NCBI GenBank assembly: GCA_034670405.1
Contig: JAXDDX010000001.1
Location: 9,245,501-9,309,500, forward strand
Source: Hoplostethus atlanticus
Lineage: Eukaryota > Chordata > Actinopteri > Trachichthyiformes > Trachichthyidae
Length of the DNA: 64,000 nt
Direction: 5' to 3'
Shown here piece by piece: positions 24,301 through 39,269 of this stretch. Made by a program: the position numbers and the translations under genes. The stretch's first letter is position 1; each line of letters opens with the position of its first letter. The notes under the pieces are model-generated. The model had not been told where the DNA came from and ran no database searches. It saw nothing but the letters and a program-made list of their open reading frames with translations.

Positions 24301-26141
24301 CTCACCAGTGACAGGGGTAGAGCGTGTTGGCAGACGATCACACTGTTGTTGAAGTTGTTGGCTTTGTTCATAGCACTGGTGAACACCAGGATCAGAGCAG
24401 CCAGGAAGTCTGCAAGGGCAAGCTGTATCAGCGGCTGTACCTGCACATAAACACAAACAAAATACATGCATGTAAACTGAAAATGGTAAGATAGAGAGTC
24501 TTTCCAGTCTGTAAAAGTCTGATATGCCGAAGAAAGTAAAAATCAACAAATATGAATGTCTTCTGTAGCATTTCCTATTTGGGTATGTGAATAGCATATA
24601 TATTTCTGATTTAATATTTCAGACTAAATCACTGACGAGGTGCATTGCACAAACTGGGTTATCAAATGTCAAATAATATCCATTATTATGTCCAAAGACA
24701 CAAGCTTGCGCACAAACACGTATAACTTGACTCACCTGTTGTTGCAGATGCCTCCATCTGACTATTGAAACCACCAGGACAGAGAAACTCCCAATCAAAC
24801 TGCAATTCATCAGAAATATCATCATCAATATCAGAAAAGCTTGTGCAAATCAGCATTACATAGCTTTCAGTCATATATGTGGACAAAGCTTAACATAAAT
24901 AAAATCCAAATAATGCAATGTAAGGGCAATTTGTTACCAAATCATGAATAGATCGTTGCCAAGACAAGATAGATTTATTGCACACGTCACATTGTCTCAG
25001 GATAAGATGAACTAGAGAGTTAGTCTGAAAGAATTTTTATCTTGAATGAATGTGACCCCTATTGTATAAAAGATGTTTAGACAATAACACAATATATCAT
25101 GATATAAAGTCACACCCCTCCCCTTGGGCAGCAAAGTGTCTCTAAAGAAGCTGACTGGAGGCAGAAAGGATGCAAGTTCGGCAGTGTCCATCCTTATTGA
25201 AGTGCCCCTGAGCAAGGCATCTAACTCTAACTGCTCAAATAAAAACCAGCATAGCAGTTTGAATGTTTGCCCTTAGGATGGGAGCTTGGAGCTTCTAATT
25301 TGAGCCACAGACATCTTGGTATCTTGTCCAACTGGTGTACTTGTACATCAAGCTGCCTGACACTTCAGAGAAAGAATATATCCTTCTTCCTCATGAGATG
25401 TTGACTCCTCTTTTATGTATCATAGACAAGAGGCTATAGCACGAAAGAGAAACAGAGCAAGAGAGACCGAGAAAGAGACAGCGACAGGTGACAGAGTTCA
25501 TCGGAGGGAGTTTTGAATTGAAGTGGGATGGCTGCTTAACCGCTGAAAGCTGAATTTTGAGTAAGCTGCTTTGTAGTAATGCCCTGATGCATGCGAACTG
25601 CATGAACACTAGAGGATCATAGACAGAAAAGTTAACCCACATTACGGCGCTGTGATTTAACACTGGTGCTGTAATTGTAGACAGTATTCTTGTCACATGT
25701 TGCTCTACTGGTTTGACAAACCACTTTTCAGTAAAGAGAAAATTGAAAGAGGGCTTTTAATGTTGGTGTTATACTATGCCTACTTTTTTAGAGTATGTGT
25801 ATATGAGCAAATACATATCTAGAAAATGTGTTATGTTATGAAGTAACCAACACCACAGCATTAACAGATAACCTACATAGCGAAGCATGTTAAATGAGCA
25901 AGTAGCCTAAAAAAGTATGAGGAAGCATGTTACCTGGGAGCGAGTGACACCAAGTACACAGTAGAGAGAATATTGATCTGGAAAAACAGAAGTCAGCAAT
26001 GATTTAGGAAATGTATAATTTCACTCTTCATATTATTGTGGATTATCTGATGAATGTAAATTAGCCTCTAGTCATTTAACATAGGACAATATAAAGTGTA
26101 GTGCTTACCTGATCTGCATTCAGTGCACCATTAAACTCCAT
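21305..26141 (-). CDS. tmem116: Transmembrane protein 116, seven-helix receptor-like, with a +1 frameshift in exon 10
   Basis: Twelve exons in transcript order: 26141-26109, 25977-25934, 24799-24736, 24440-24306, 23057-22953, 22834-22785, 22636-22511, 22448-22331, 22224-22153, 21945-21791, 21653-21571, 21454-21305. Borders are GT/AG and phases join except inside exon 10. Without the extra base the product is 377 aa. The layout is GPCR-like: helix 1 in exons 2-3, LALADFLAALILVF (helix 2) in exon 4, FYFVSFLLVVVYAW in exon 5, FIRVFLFIVVIPVL in exon 9 (helix 5), NMVLVIIICWVP in exon 10 (helix 6), LYILQATVSLQGFLNS in exons 11-12 (helix 7). The C-terminal part resembles human TMEM116 (LYVLQA...SQGF, then a TPLL-type tail). 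TMEM116 is an orphan; ligand and signalling are unknown. The exon 8 acceptor used here follows a weak tract; the stronger-looking AG 14 bases upstream does not keep phase. Confidence 0.8.
25180..25240. repeat. Common teleost repeat fragment in tmem116 intron 2
   Basis: CCTTATTGAAGTGCCCCTGAGCAAGGCATCTAAC matches in form the widespread fish repeat with core TTGAGCAAGGCACYTAAC. It is short and diverged. Confidence 0.5.
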
Positions 26142-27534
26142 GTTAAATAGCTAATAATCATTGGCAGTCTATTCTAAACTCACACTCTGTTTTCACGCGG
26201 GCAAAATAACCTGTACGCATGATAGGCTTGCATGAAATGTGTGTTCGTAACAAAGCACACCCTCCACAAAAGTCTGCACCTTGGACCTGAGACGTCACGT
26301 GCTGGCCTCTAGACGAGATGAACTATTTTCACTCCACCTGGTGTGTGTGTGTGCGTGTCTGTTGGAGACATGTGAGCATGTTCGTGTGGATGGGCAAGGT
26401 TGGAGAAGATCACTGCAGATCAACTGGGAATCCCCAGGGGGAAGAAGCATTTCCCTTGTTTTACCGGTGTGTAAAAACCCAATATGCCTAAAGGAGTATA
26501 AACAGTAACTGTCAATTTCTATTTTTCATTTTCATTTTTATTTTAACATACTCTTAGCCATTACAGCTGTGTTTCTTACCAAAACAACATAAAAAAACAT
26601 AACAAAAACATGCCCATATATGTTTACACTGTTGCAATGCTTTCAATCAGTACATTGTTGTTTTGTATGGTTTACAGGCCAAGTTGCCACATTTCTTTGA
26701 TAATGTATAGCCTCTAAATGATAACCAACAGCTACTACTACACCTCTTTTCTCATCTGCTCACCTGCAGATTGTCCTCGAGTGTTACCAACTCCACACTC
26801 ACACACAGAAGAAGGGGACAAATGCAATTTTTGAGTGTTCATTTCACACATTTTATTACTCAGTGCAGTGACGCCACATTTGGTTACTACTAGTGAGGCT
26901 ACTAGTTAACCTCAGATTGTCAACTCAATCCACTGCACTGTAACTCCTCTATGCTAAAAACTGGTGTTACAGGGTCTTCTAGTGGGAGGAATTGGAACTG
27001 CATATTAGTTATGTCTGAAGAAAACATAAAGTTACCAAGTGTACTGTATGCCTTCCCCACAGCGTTGAAGGATTGTCTTCTCCTTATTGCCCTGCATTCA
27101 ACTACTGGTCTCAGTATGATTGTAGTCGCACGGCACAGTAAATATATTGTTCACGTATTCTATCCAGTTGTTCAGTAACCCCTGCCTTTTTTAAATTGAG
27201 AAACATTCAATGTACAAAACATCAGCGGAGTATTGTCGCAAAAATTACAATATACAGCCAGTGACATACATCTCGGTATTATATATATAAATAAATAAAT
27301 AAAAACAAATATATACAATTCAAAATTCACATTTTACGTCGATAAGAAACCGTTGTCGATAAAGTTGATTCAAACAGATGACGTCGTGGGTTCCACGTTG
27401 GCCCGGACGTGGCAGTGAGTGTAGCAGACGACTGGTCTGTAGGAGTCAAAATAACTGGATATCGTAAGATTCTCACACTTGGCTTTGGCTAATACCAGTA
27501 CCGTTTACATAGGCTCAAACGTCCACCGTCAATT
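26142..27534. other. Divergent promoter interval between tmem116 and arf5
   Basis: 1.4 kb between two genes transcribed away from each other. The left two thirds is unremarkable A/T-rich sequence. The last 180 bases are GC-richer, with the arf5 promoter and 5' UTR. Open frames at 26281-26508 and 26951-27178 have no domain or splice support. Confidence 0.5.
27379..27413. promoter_or_regulatory. CRE-like and ACGT-core motifs upstream of arf5
   Basis: TGACGTCG at 27379-27386 is one base from the full CRE palindrome TGACGTCA, and GACGTGGC at 27406-27413 has an ACGTGG core like bZIP stress elements. Human ARF4, the sister class II ARF, is known to be induced by the bZIP factor CREB3 under Golgi stress, so these are plausible control sites. 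Function is inferred. Confidence 0.35.
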
Positions 27535-31400
<3,866 letters not shown>

Positions 31401-32715
31401 TGGATTGGCTGGACAGACGAGAGTAAGAGAGACAGACAGAACACCACAGAGCAGGAGAGAAGACCAAGACTTTCAATCAAGAAACATTTGGTCTTCAAGC
31501 ACCTGTGTTCACGAAAAGGACTGGTGGACAATGCAATCATCATTGGAACATCTTAATATCCTTCTCTTATATTTTACTTTTATTATTATTGTTATTATTA
31601 TCACTTCACATAGTCTCTATTTTTCCCTTTTGTTCCCAATCTCTTACATGGCAACAAGTTGTATGCTTTCAGTTGCATGATGAGCAAATGGGCTGTTAGG
31701 AAATGTCATGGCAGCAGTTGTATTTCTCTTGACACCTTGGTTCCTGTCCTGGCATAGTTCATAGAAATCGGCCATAACCACTTCTATAATGTTGGACTTG
31801 TTCATAGTCATGGTCAAAGCTAGGGTGGGGCATAGGATAATCTAACCCTATAACTTTGGTTAAGGACAACTTGTAGGCTACCTCAAGCTGTTCAGTTCAA
31901 CTACCCCTCATGGACATTTGACTCCCTTGCAGACCTGACCCTTTGCTCTTCACCGCTGTGTCCTTGCTGTCATGGCAACTCATTTCTGTAAAAGACTAAA
32001 ACCTGTGGAATGAGATGGAGAAGGATTGCAGTGATTTCACAAATAGATTATGTTGGTAGTATGCAACCATGTGGACTGCTCAGTAAATGGAACCAAAAAG
32101 GAACATTGTGCCTTCTGGTCCCTCTTTACACAAATCTGTGTAATCCTTTCTTATCTCATTCTTAGGTCGTGCTCCCTCCTAAGATGCTTTAGTATTACTG
32201 GTTTCGTTTTTTCTTTTGTAAGACAAAATTATGCAATAAGGACATTTCCCTCTGTGCTGCGATGTAAGCTGTGGTGTAGTGAAACCACAGTGGTGTGGGT
32301 GTAGATTGCTCCATTGTATCTGACTACACCCTTGACCAGGATGTTATCCTGTTTGAATACATGTGAATTGCTTCTCACTCTTTTCTTTTTTAATAACTAC
32401 CATGAAAAGGGATTGGATTGAAAACTCTCTACATATTCATTCCCATCAGTATTGGCACAGGGCCAATGTCGGTGGGGTGTAGTTAAGTGGCATGCTTTAT
32501 TTTCTCTTGGATCTCTGCTATCTGTTGGCTGATGTTATACACTTAATTACGCTTAATCCCTCTGCCCCACCCTACCCCAACCCAAAACACAAACATACCG
32601 GCCCGCTAACTTAGCTGGGCATACATTCCAACCTATGCTTTCAGATGCTGCATGGAGCTGCCACTCATAAAAATGATGTGCTAACAATGTTTTACAAAAA
32701 AAATGTCTGATTAAA
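31401..32715 (+). other. arf5 3' UTR with polyadenylation signal
   Basis: 1.3 kb after the stop codon without any supported ORF. ATTAAA at 32710-32715 is followed 10 bases later by a 15-base A run (32726-32740), the probable cleavage region. Confidence 0.5.
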
Positions 32716-33059
32716 GTCACTGTTTAAAAAAAAAAAAAAAGGACTCCCGTGTCCACTTATTGTTGAAGACGGGCAAATGTCATCTTAGCCAGACTTAAAA
32801 CATTGTATGTCTGAATATAGTATACAGACATACAATATATTGAAAACTGTATATACTATATCTATATAGTATTACATTACATTACAGTCATTTAGCAGAC
32901 GCTTTTATCCAAAGCGACTTACAATAAGTGCATTCAACATAGGTAGGCAAGAAAACTACTAGTCACCAGAAATCGTAAGTGCATTTCCTTCCTAAACAAG
33001 CAACTAAGAGCATAACTAGTGTTAAGGTAAGAGTGCAATAAGTTAGCAACCTACTATAT

Positions 33060-33205
33060 CTTAAACAAATGAGACAAATGAGACAAATAAGAGAACCAAA
33101 TAACAAGAGCTAAGACAAATAAGTGAACCAAATAAGCAAGAGCTAAGACAAATAAGTGTATCAAATGAACAAGAGCCAATAAACAAGAGCTCAGACACAT
33201 AATTG
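33060..33205. repeat. Minisatellite inside the LINE 3' UTR
   Basis: About three to four units of a roughly 35-base motif built on GAGCTAAGACAAATAAGTG, differing by small substitutions. It lies between the pol stop codon and the tail. Confidence 0.65.
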
Positions 33206-33222
33206 ACGACAAATAGGCAAGG

Positions 33223-34677
33223 CTAAGAGGAAGAGTCAGGGTAGTGTTTCCTGAAGAGGTGGGTTTTCAGCCTGCGGCGAAAGATGGGCAGCGACTCTGC
33301 TGTCCTGACATCAGTGGGGAGTTCATTCCACCACTGCGGGGCCAGGACAGAGAAGAGCCGTGACCGTGTAGATCGGCCGCAGGGCCCTCTGAGCGACGGG
33401 ACAACCAGTCGCCTCGAGGCAGCAGAGCGAAGTGGTCGGGCGGGGGTGTAAGGCTTGACCATAGCCTGGAGGTAAGAAGGAGCTGTTCCTTTCACTGCCC
33501 TATAGGCTAGCACCAGGGTCTTGAACTGGATGCGAGCCGCTACAGGGAGCCAGTGTAGAGAACGGAGAAGGGTAGTTGTATGGGAGAACTTGGGGCGGTT
33601 GAACACCAGACGAGCTGCAGCTTTCTGAACAAGCTCCAGAGGTCTGATGGCAAACGCCGGGGCACCAGCAAGGAGGGAGTTGCAGTAGTCCAGGCGGGAG
33701 ATGACAAGAGCCTGGATGAGCACCTGCGCTGCCTTGTCAGTGAGGAAGGGGCGAATCCTCCTGATGTTGTAGAGGAGGAATCTGCAGGAGCGCGTCACTG
33801 ATGCGATGTTTGCCGAGAACGACAGTCGGTCGTCCAGGGTCACACCCAGATTCCTCGCAGTCCGAGTTGACGTCACCACAGCATTATCAATGGTGATGGC
33901 CAGGTCTCGGTGCGGACAGCCCTTCCCCGGGAGGAACATCAGCTCCGTTTTGTCCAGGTTGAGCTTCAGGTGGTGCATCGACATCCACTCCGAGATGTCT
34001 GCCAGACACGCAGCAATGCGTGCCTCCACTTGTGTGTCAGAGGGGGGAAATGACAGGATCAGCTGGGTGTCATCTGCATAGCAGTGGTAGGAAAAGTCAT
34101 GTGAATGGATAACAGAACCAAGAGATGTTGTGTAGAGGGAAAAGAGGAGAGGGCCTAGAACCGAGCCTTGCGGAACCCCAGTAGCGAGCCTGCGTGGTTC
34201 TGACGCAGACCCTCTCAGCGTCACCTGGTAGGAGCGATCCGTTAGGTAGGATGCAAACATGGAGAGTGCAGAGCCTGAGACACCCATCCCCTCAAGGGTG
34301 GAGAGGAGGATCTGGTGGTTCACCGTGTCAAACGCTGCAGACAGGTCCAGGAGTATCAGGACAGAGGAGAGAGAGTTTGCTCTAGCGGCATGGAGCGACT
34401 CCGTCACTGCCAGGAGGGCAGTCTCGGTCGAGTGACCCACTTTGAACCCAGACTGGTGGGGATCCAAGAGGTTGTTCTGGTGGAGGTACAAGGACAGTTG
34501 CTTGAAGACAGCCCGTTCAAGAGTTTTTGATAGGAAGGGTAGAAGGGAAACCGGTCTGTAGTTCTTGACCTCAGAGGGGTCAAGTGTTGGTTTCTTCAGA
34601 AGGGGGGTGACTCTGGCAGTCTTGAAAGCAGAGGGAAAGCATCCAGACACCAGAGACGCGTTGATGAGGTGGGTCAG
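33223..34677 (-). CDS. LINE reverse transcriptase, C-terminal part of the pol protein
   Basis: About 484 codons without a stop; the frame continues upstream of the first Met (34650) as LTHLINASLVSG up to the truncation point. RT motifs in order: NYRPVSLLP, SGFKVGHSTETALL, LLDLSAAFDTVNH, GVPQGSVLGPLLFSLY, HCYADDTQL (catalytic YADD), LNLDKTELMFLPGK, and LGVTLDDRLSF. The C-terminus RRRLKTHLFRKHY is typical of L2/CR1-like elements. The protein would copy element RNA into DNA at a nick, but the endonuclease domain is absent, so this copy cannot move by itself. The plus-strand ORFs at 33580-34786 are antisense shadows. Confidence 0.85.
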   Translation of the reverse strand: MTHLINASLVSGCFPSAFKTARVTPLLKKPTLDPSEVKNYRPVSLLPFLSKTLERAVFKQLSLYLHQNNLLDPHQSGFKVGHSTETALLAVTESLHAARANSLSSVLILLDLSAAFDTVNHQILLSTLEGMGVSGSALSMFASYLTDRSYQVTLRGSASEPRRLATGVPQGSVLGPLLFSLYTTSLGSVIHSHDFSYHCYADDTQLILSFPPSDTQVEARIAACLADISEWMSMHHLKLNLDKTELMFLPGKGCPHRDLAITIDNAVVTSTRTARNLGVTLDDRLSFSANIASVTRSCRFLLYNIRRIRPFLTDKAAQVLIQALVISRLDYCNSLLAGAPAFAIRPLELVQKAAARLVFNRPKFSHTTTLLRSLHWLPVAARIQFKTLVLAYRAVKGTAPSYLQAMVKPYTPARPLRSAASRRLVVPSLRGPCGRSTRSRLFSVLAPQWWNELPTDVRTAESLPIFRRRLKTHLFRKHYPDSSS

Positions 34678-34950
34678 TTATAGTATAGTTTTGGCCTGGT
34701 TTGTCTTAATTTTTGACCTTGATTGTTTGACCAAAGAATCGTCTGAGTACCTCAACTGGTATCTTCCTGTCAGGGACCATCACTGAAAAGAGGAAGAGAG
34801 GACTGTTTAGGTTTTTACAAAATCTGTTGAGGCCTGTGACTAAGACACAGTAGTCAAATGGTCTTCATGTACATAGCTTCGGCCTATTTTTGGGTCATTC
34901 TTGCAAAGTTAAGTTTTAAACCAAACTTTGTCTCATTTGTTTAAATACAA

Positions 34951-35077
34951 AGTAGGTAGCTAACTTATTGCATTTTTAGCTTAGCACTGGTTCTGCTCTT
35001 AAGATGCTTGTTTAGGAAGGAAATGCACTTACGATTTCTGGTGACTAGTAGCGTCTGCTAAATTACTAATGTAATAT
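34951..35077 (+). mobile_element. Second copy of the LINE tail, opposite orientation
   Basis: The stretch from GTAGCTAACTTATTGCA through GCTTGTTTAGGAAGGAAATG and CTTACGATTTCTGGTGACTA to AGCGTCTGCTAAAT matches the reverse complement of 32880-33058, with about 50 bases missing in the middle. It therefore reads on the plus strand and forms an inverted repeat with the tail of the main element. Confidence 0.8.
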
Positions 35078-37861
35078 AAACCATGACACATCCTGCCACA
35101 TCTTGCATCCTGTTAATATACCCTAGTCTGCTAGGGGATGGCCTAAGATTGAGTACAGAGTAAAATTTATTGCTGCTTTCATATTGGAAATTGAGGTAGA
35201 GGCTCAGTGGAAAGCTAATAACTGAAAGGATGTTTAGGCCACTGAATGGTTGTTGACAGATTGATACTATTGATCAATCTATTGGTCCCATTTGTAATAC
35301 TTCAAATACTTCACTGAAAATTAAAGGTAAAATGAGAGAATGAGACTAGCATGAGCTGTTTTGTGCTTGTGAATTAAACATGCAGACTTGTTTTAGCTGT
35401 TATGATTTGTGACGATTTTCTTTCTAATGTTTTGCTTAGATGTGGTTTCTATGTGCCACGTGGACAAAGGAAACATTTTCATCAGACACACCTACCTGAG
35501 GAAGTGGTGAGGCAGAGAAGCCTCACAAAAACGAAACGGAACACAGAAACAAAATAAAAAAACAAAAGTTATACACAGGCATGCTCATTGACATACACAT
35601 TAAAGACACAAATTGTCAGGCCATAAAATTTAGTAGTTGATTGGTCCTTTATAACCTGCGGATCTTTCCCCTCTACTCATTGATGCAGGGGTGAGTTGCC
35701 TTACCAAGCTTAGCGGGATTGTTGTCATAAAAATATATTGCAAAACCAGAGCATAAAAGCTCATTTATTACCAATGTATCTGTTCCAATAACATTTGAAT
35801 AGTTTTCATACACAAGCATCAAACAACAGGGCAGGATAACAAAGTATGTGTTATGGTAATGATGTTGTACAAAGAAGTACAAGTAAAATGTGTTCCTCTT
35901 TTTCCAAGATTTGTAATCTTTTACAGGTCATAACTGAAGACGCTCTCCACTGAACCCCACTCTGTCTGCTTGTTCTAAACTTTGCATCAGCTCTCTTTTT
36001 TTCTGTTCCAACTGGTGAGAAACATGTTTGTTACTTGTTTCTCAATTATATCATCATTCCTTGTGGGGACATCAACTACTGCTTTTGTTTTGACTGAATC
36101 TTGTGTACTGAGAGGCATGAGCAAACACAGTAAGTGTTGTAAGGAGTCACTGAGGAGGAACAGGCAGATGGATGAAATCCCCTGCTTTTCAAGGGCGTGG
36201 TCGCCTCCCCCTGGGCAGTTCAGTCATCAGCTCTCTACATGCTGTTCTAATGGCTGTGCTGCAGGGGGAGATGTGAGCAGAGCCAGGGCTGCAGAAATGC
36301 AGTGACCTCAAAACAATGACTCAAAGATACTGACTACAGAAGCAACCAAAACCAAAAAGCCAACAAAATGTACTCCACTTCCCCAGTCCCCTGGTTGGCT
36401 TCTGGATATCTGCATTATTTAGATGGGAGGCTTGAGGACTGTTGATTATGAATGTATTACATCAATATGTAAGGCTTTTCCTGTAATCCACCCCCACGCC
36501 CCCTAAAAAACTGGAGAATAATAAAACAATGCAAAACCTTTGTAGCTTAAAATTGTGTAATAATATTGACTTCTGCCATTCTTGGTCCTATGGCTGGGGA
36601 GTATCTTGAGGAAAGAGTTATGTAGTTGACCTTTCCAACTCAACAAGCATATGGTGATGCTCAGTGAGAGAACTCTTTTTTTTTTTCAGTCCGCTCACCT
36701 TTAGTATTTTTTTCATTTATTCAGACAGTTGGAAAGCAGTGAGGGAGGCAGCAGTGGAGACAAGAGGGTACTGATCCTAAGACAGCAGGTGTACACGTAT
36801 GGCTGCTGACACCATTCAACTATATGATATATGTCTGTTCTAATGTATTTATGACAGCTAATCAGGCTTAGTGAAGCTGGGTCAGTGTGTGTGTGTGTGT
36901 AAGTAGCACACTGGGTCAGCATCGAGCCGTGCATATGTATTGCTATTCAGACCTGTTCCCTTTTCTTTTCCGGATTCTTGGTGTATAAAAATACATTAAA
37001 TGGGACTTACGACTTCATTGTCCAACATAATCAGGAAGGTGAGTCTTTGAACTTTGAAAAAGACAACTCTGCTCAGGATGCCATTTTGAACATCGTTCTG
37101 CATTGTTGTATGTTGGCTACTTTGTTGTTTTTGAGGTCTGGCATTTTTTAAAGGCTTATGACGTTTTTGCAGAACAGTGGATTCGAGTAAATGCAATGAA
37201 TCTCCAACTAATGTAATCGGAGATTGCATGCACAATATGTGAAATTACAATTGAAAGTGACTGGAAGTGATTGAAAGTAGTGAGTATACTACAACAATTG
37301 TCACCATTTTTTTGTCACCATCAGCTGTTACTTTAACCAGAAACCTTTGTCTAACCTCTTCAATCACCTCATCTTTCAGATTTCAGAGCGAGACTTCTCC
37401 TTGAGCGAGACTTCTGTTTCTGGTTAAAAAAAGGTCTATCTCTGTAGCGATCCTTTCCGTAATGTTGTCAGACACTTGTCAGACACACAAATAACAATCT
37501 GAGCCCGTCAGTGGCAAAAACAAGCACTTTTAGTGGACGTACTTTGGTCAGCGCACTTGCCCCTGCGGATTACGTTGCAGCCATAGCAGCCCATTTCGCG
37601 ACTGCGGCGATCTACCGGAGCAATTCCAAAACGTTTTGTACCTATTTTGCGGTATAAATGACAAATTTGTACAAATAGGTTTAAAAATACCGGAATTCCC
37701 CTTTAAGGGTCTTCAGTGATGTACTGTACAGACTTCTACATGTACAGTAGGTGATTGTCAAATGAGTCTCCCATGTGGCCCAGTTAGGGCATAATCCTCC
37801 AGCAGCTTCTCATCTACAGTGCAATACCTCAGGCTGATCTTGGGTGCTAACCCCGGTGCAG
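35078..37861. other. Interval upstream of ptpdc1
   Basis: 2.8 kb without a supported exon. It must hold the ptpdc1 promoter and any 5' exon. A GC-rich patch at about 37490-37690 with ATTTCGCGACTGCGGCGATC is the best promoter candidate, though it could also be a repeat. Short GT runs lie near 36886. The frame at 35982-36305 has no domain. Confidence 0.4.
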
Positions 37862-39218
37862 GACGTTGCCCATGACCATGCCCATACCGGTACCACAGTC
37901 CTGCTACTCCCAGGCCAGGGAGAACCTAGTAAAGGCTATCCCACCCAGGATGCTCTGTCTGCTGGGCTGTGGAGGAATAGACTGTCGCTATGAAGGACCA
38001 GCCTGTTGGAGAGCAAACCAGCAGGCCATCCGGGGCCTTTTCTCCTCCTGGTGAGACATTTTGATGGCATTTTTTTCTCTGGTGAAAACAATAAGTGGTG
38101 GTTTACTGATTATGAACTTGCTCCTATCCCAGGGTGACAGATGACATTGTTGCCATGACGCGACCCTCCAGTCATCTCATCGAGAAATACAACATCATAG
38201 AACAGTTTCAAAGGTAATCACTGTTCACTACTTATGCTGGGATGTTTGTTTTATGTGTCCTTATGTGTGTCTGTGCAGTGTGCATGTGCATGCATGCAGG
38301 GGTGCTGCTAGGTGCTACACTGGCCCCCCTACCCTTTTAGGTAGATTACAATTACCAATGAAAAAATAAGTTCTTACTTTTCTCATCACCCTTCTAAATA
38401 TCAGGCTGAAGTTGAACCACCAAAAAAAACTACATCCTAACCCCACCCCCCGACTTGTTTTCCTCATAATTGTCATCCTCTCACACTATGTTAGCCTAGA
38501 TGTGAAAATAATGTGATTTACCACTTTGATTTGATCGAGGCAAGAACATTTGACATCAATGCTGTTTAGTTACCCTGATCATTCCAAGGAGAGGACACTG
38601 AGTTCCTGATTTTTTTTAAAAGAGAGCAAATGTATAACCGGAAAGTAATATAACGAGTAGTACAATCAATTACTGCTCCTAAGTACCTCCGTAACTCAGT
38701 AATATTACTTTTTAAATGAGTAACAAGTAATAATACTTTTTAGTGACAAACACAACACTGGTGTCAACCATCTTTTCCCAGGTTGAACATCAGATCGATC
38801 ATCAACATGCAGCTTTTTGGGGAGCATGCTCACTGTGGCCCTCCCCTAGACCCTGACAGTGGCTTCACTTACTCGCCACAGACCTTCATGGACAATGACA
38901 GTGAGATCATTATGTTTTATTGTCCACCAATGCTTCAGAAACACACATTATACGATTACACTACAGTTGAACCATATACTTTTACATTTACCTGCCCGTG
39001 CTTGTGCGCATGTCTGTATGTATTTGCAGTTTTCTTTTACAACTTTGGGATGCCAGATTTTGGTGTGACCTCTCTGGCTGGTATGATCGATGGAGTGAAG
39101 GTGTTGGCCTTTGCAGTGAAGGAAGGAAGAGTGGCGGTGCACTGCCATGCAGGCCTGGGCAGGACAGGTAAGACTACATACTTACTTTATATTTGTGTAC
39201 TATGTGCTATGTATTGTT

Positions 39219-39269
<51 letters not shown>

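Larger units (their letters stand above)
32869..34677 (-). mobile_element. 5'-truncated L2-like non-LTR retrotransposon
   Basis: The element reads on the minus strand. Its 5' break is near 34677 and its 3' terminus is a short ATTAC tandem at about 32873-32890. The 3' UTR (32890-33222) has the CATTTAGCAGACGCTTTTATCC tail and a tandem of roughly 35-base units at about 33065-33200. Upstream lies the reverse-transcriptase frame, which is still open. Endonuclease and ORF1 portions are missing, as expected for 5' truncation during target-primed reverse transcription. Confidence 0.85.

Noticed and set aside
21305..26141. tmem116 as an old pseudogene
   Set aside because: Only one indel, no in-frame stops in the correct phases, and all twelve splice-site pairs intact.
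32710..32742. A run after ATTAAA, suggesting a processed arf retrocopy
   Set aside because: The arf5 gene has five introns with good splice sites, so it is not a retrocopy; the A run is a genomic A tract near the cleavage site or an insertion tail.
33580..34786. Five plus-strand ORFs of 60-90 codons
   Set aside because: Antisense to the LINE reverse transcriptase frame.
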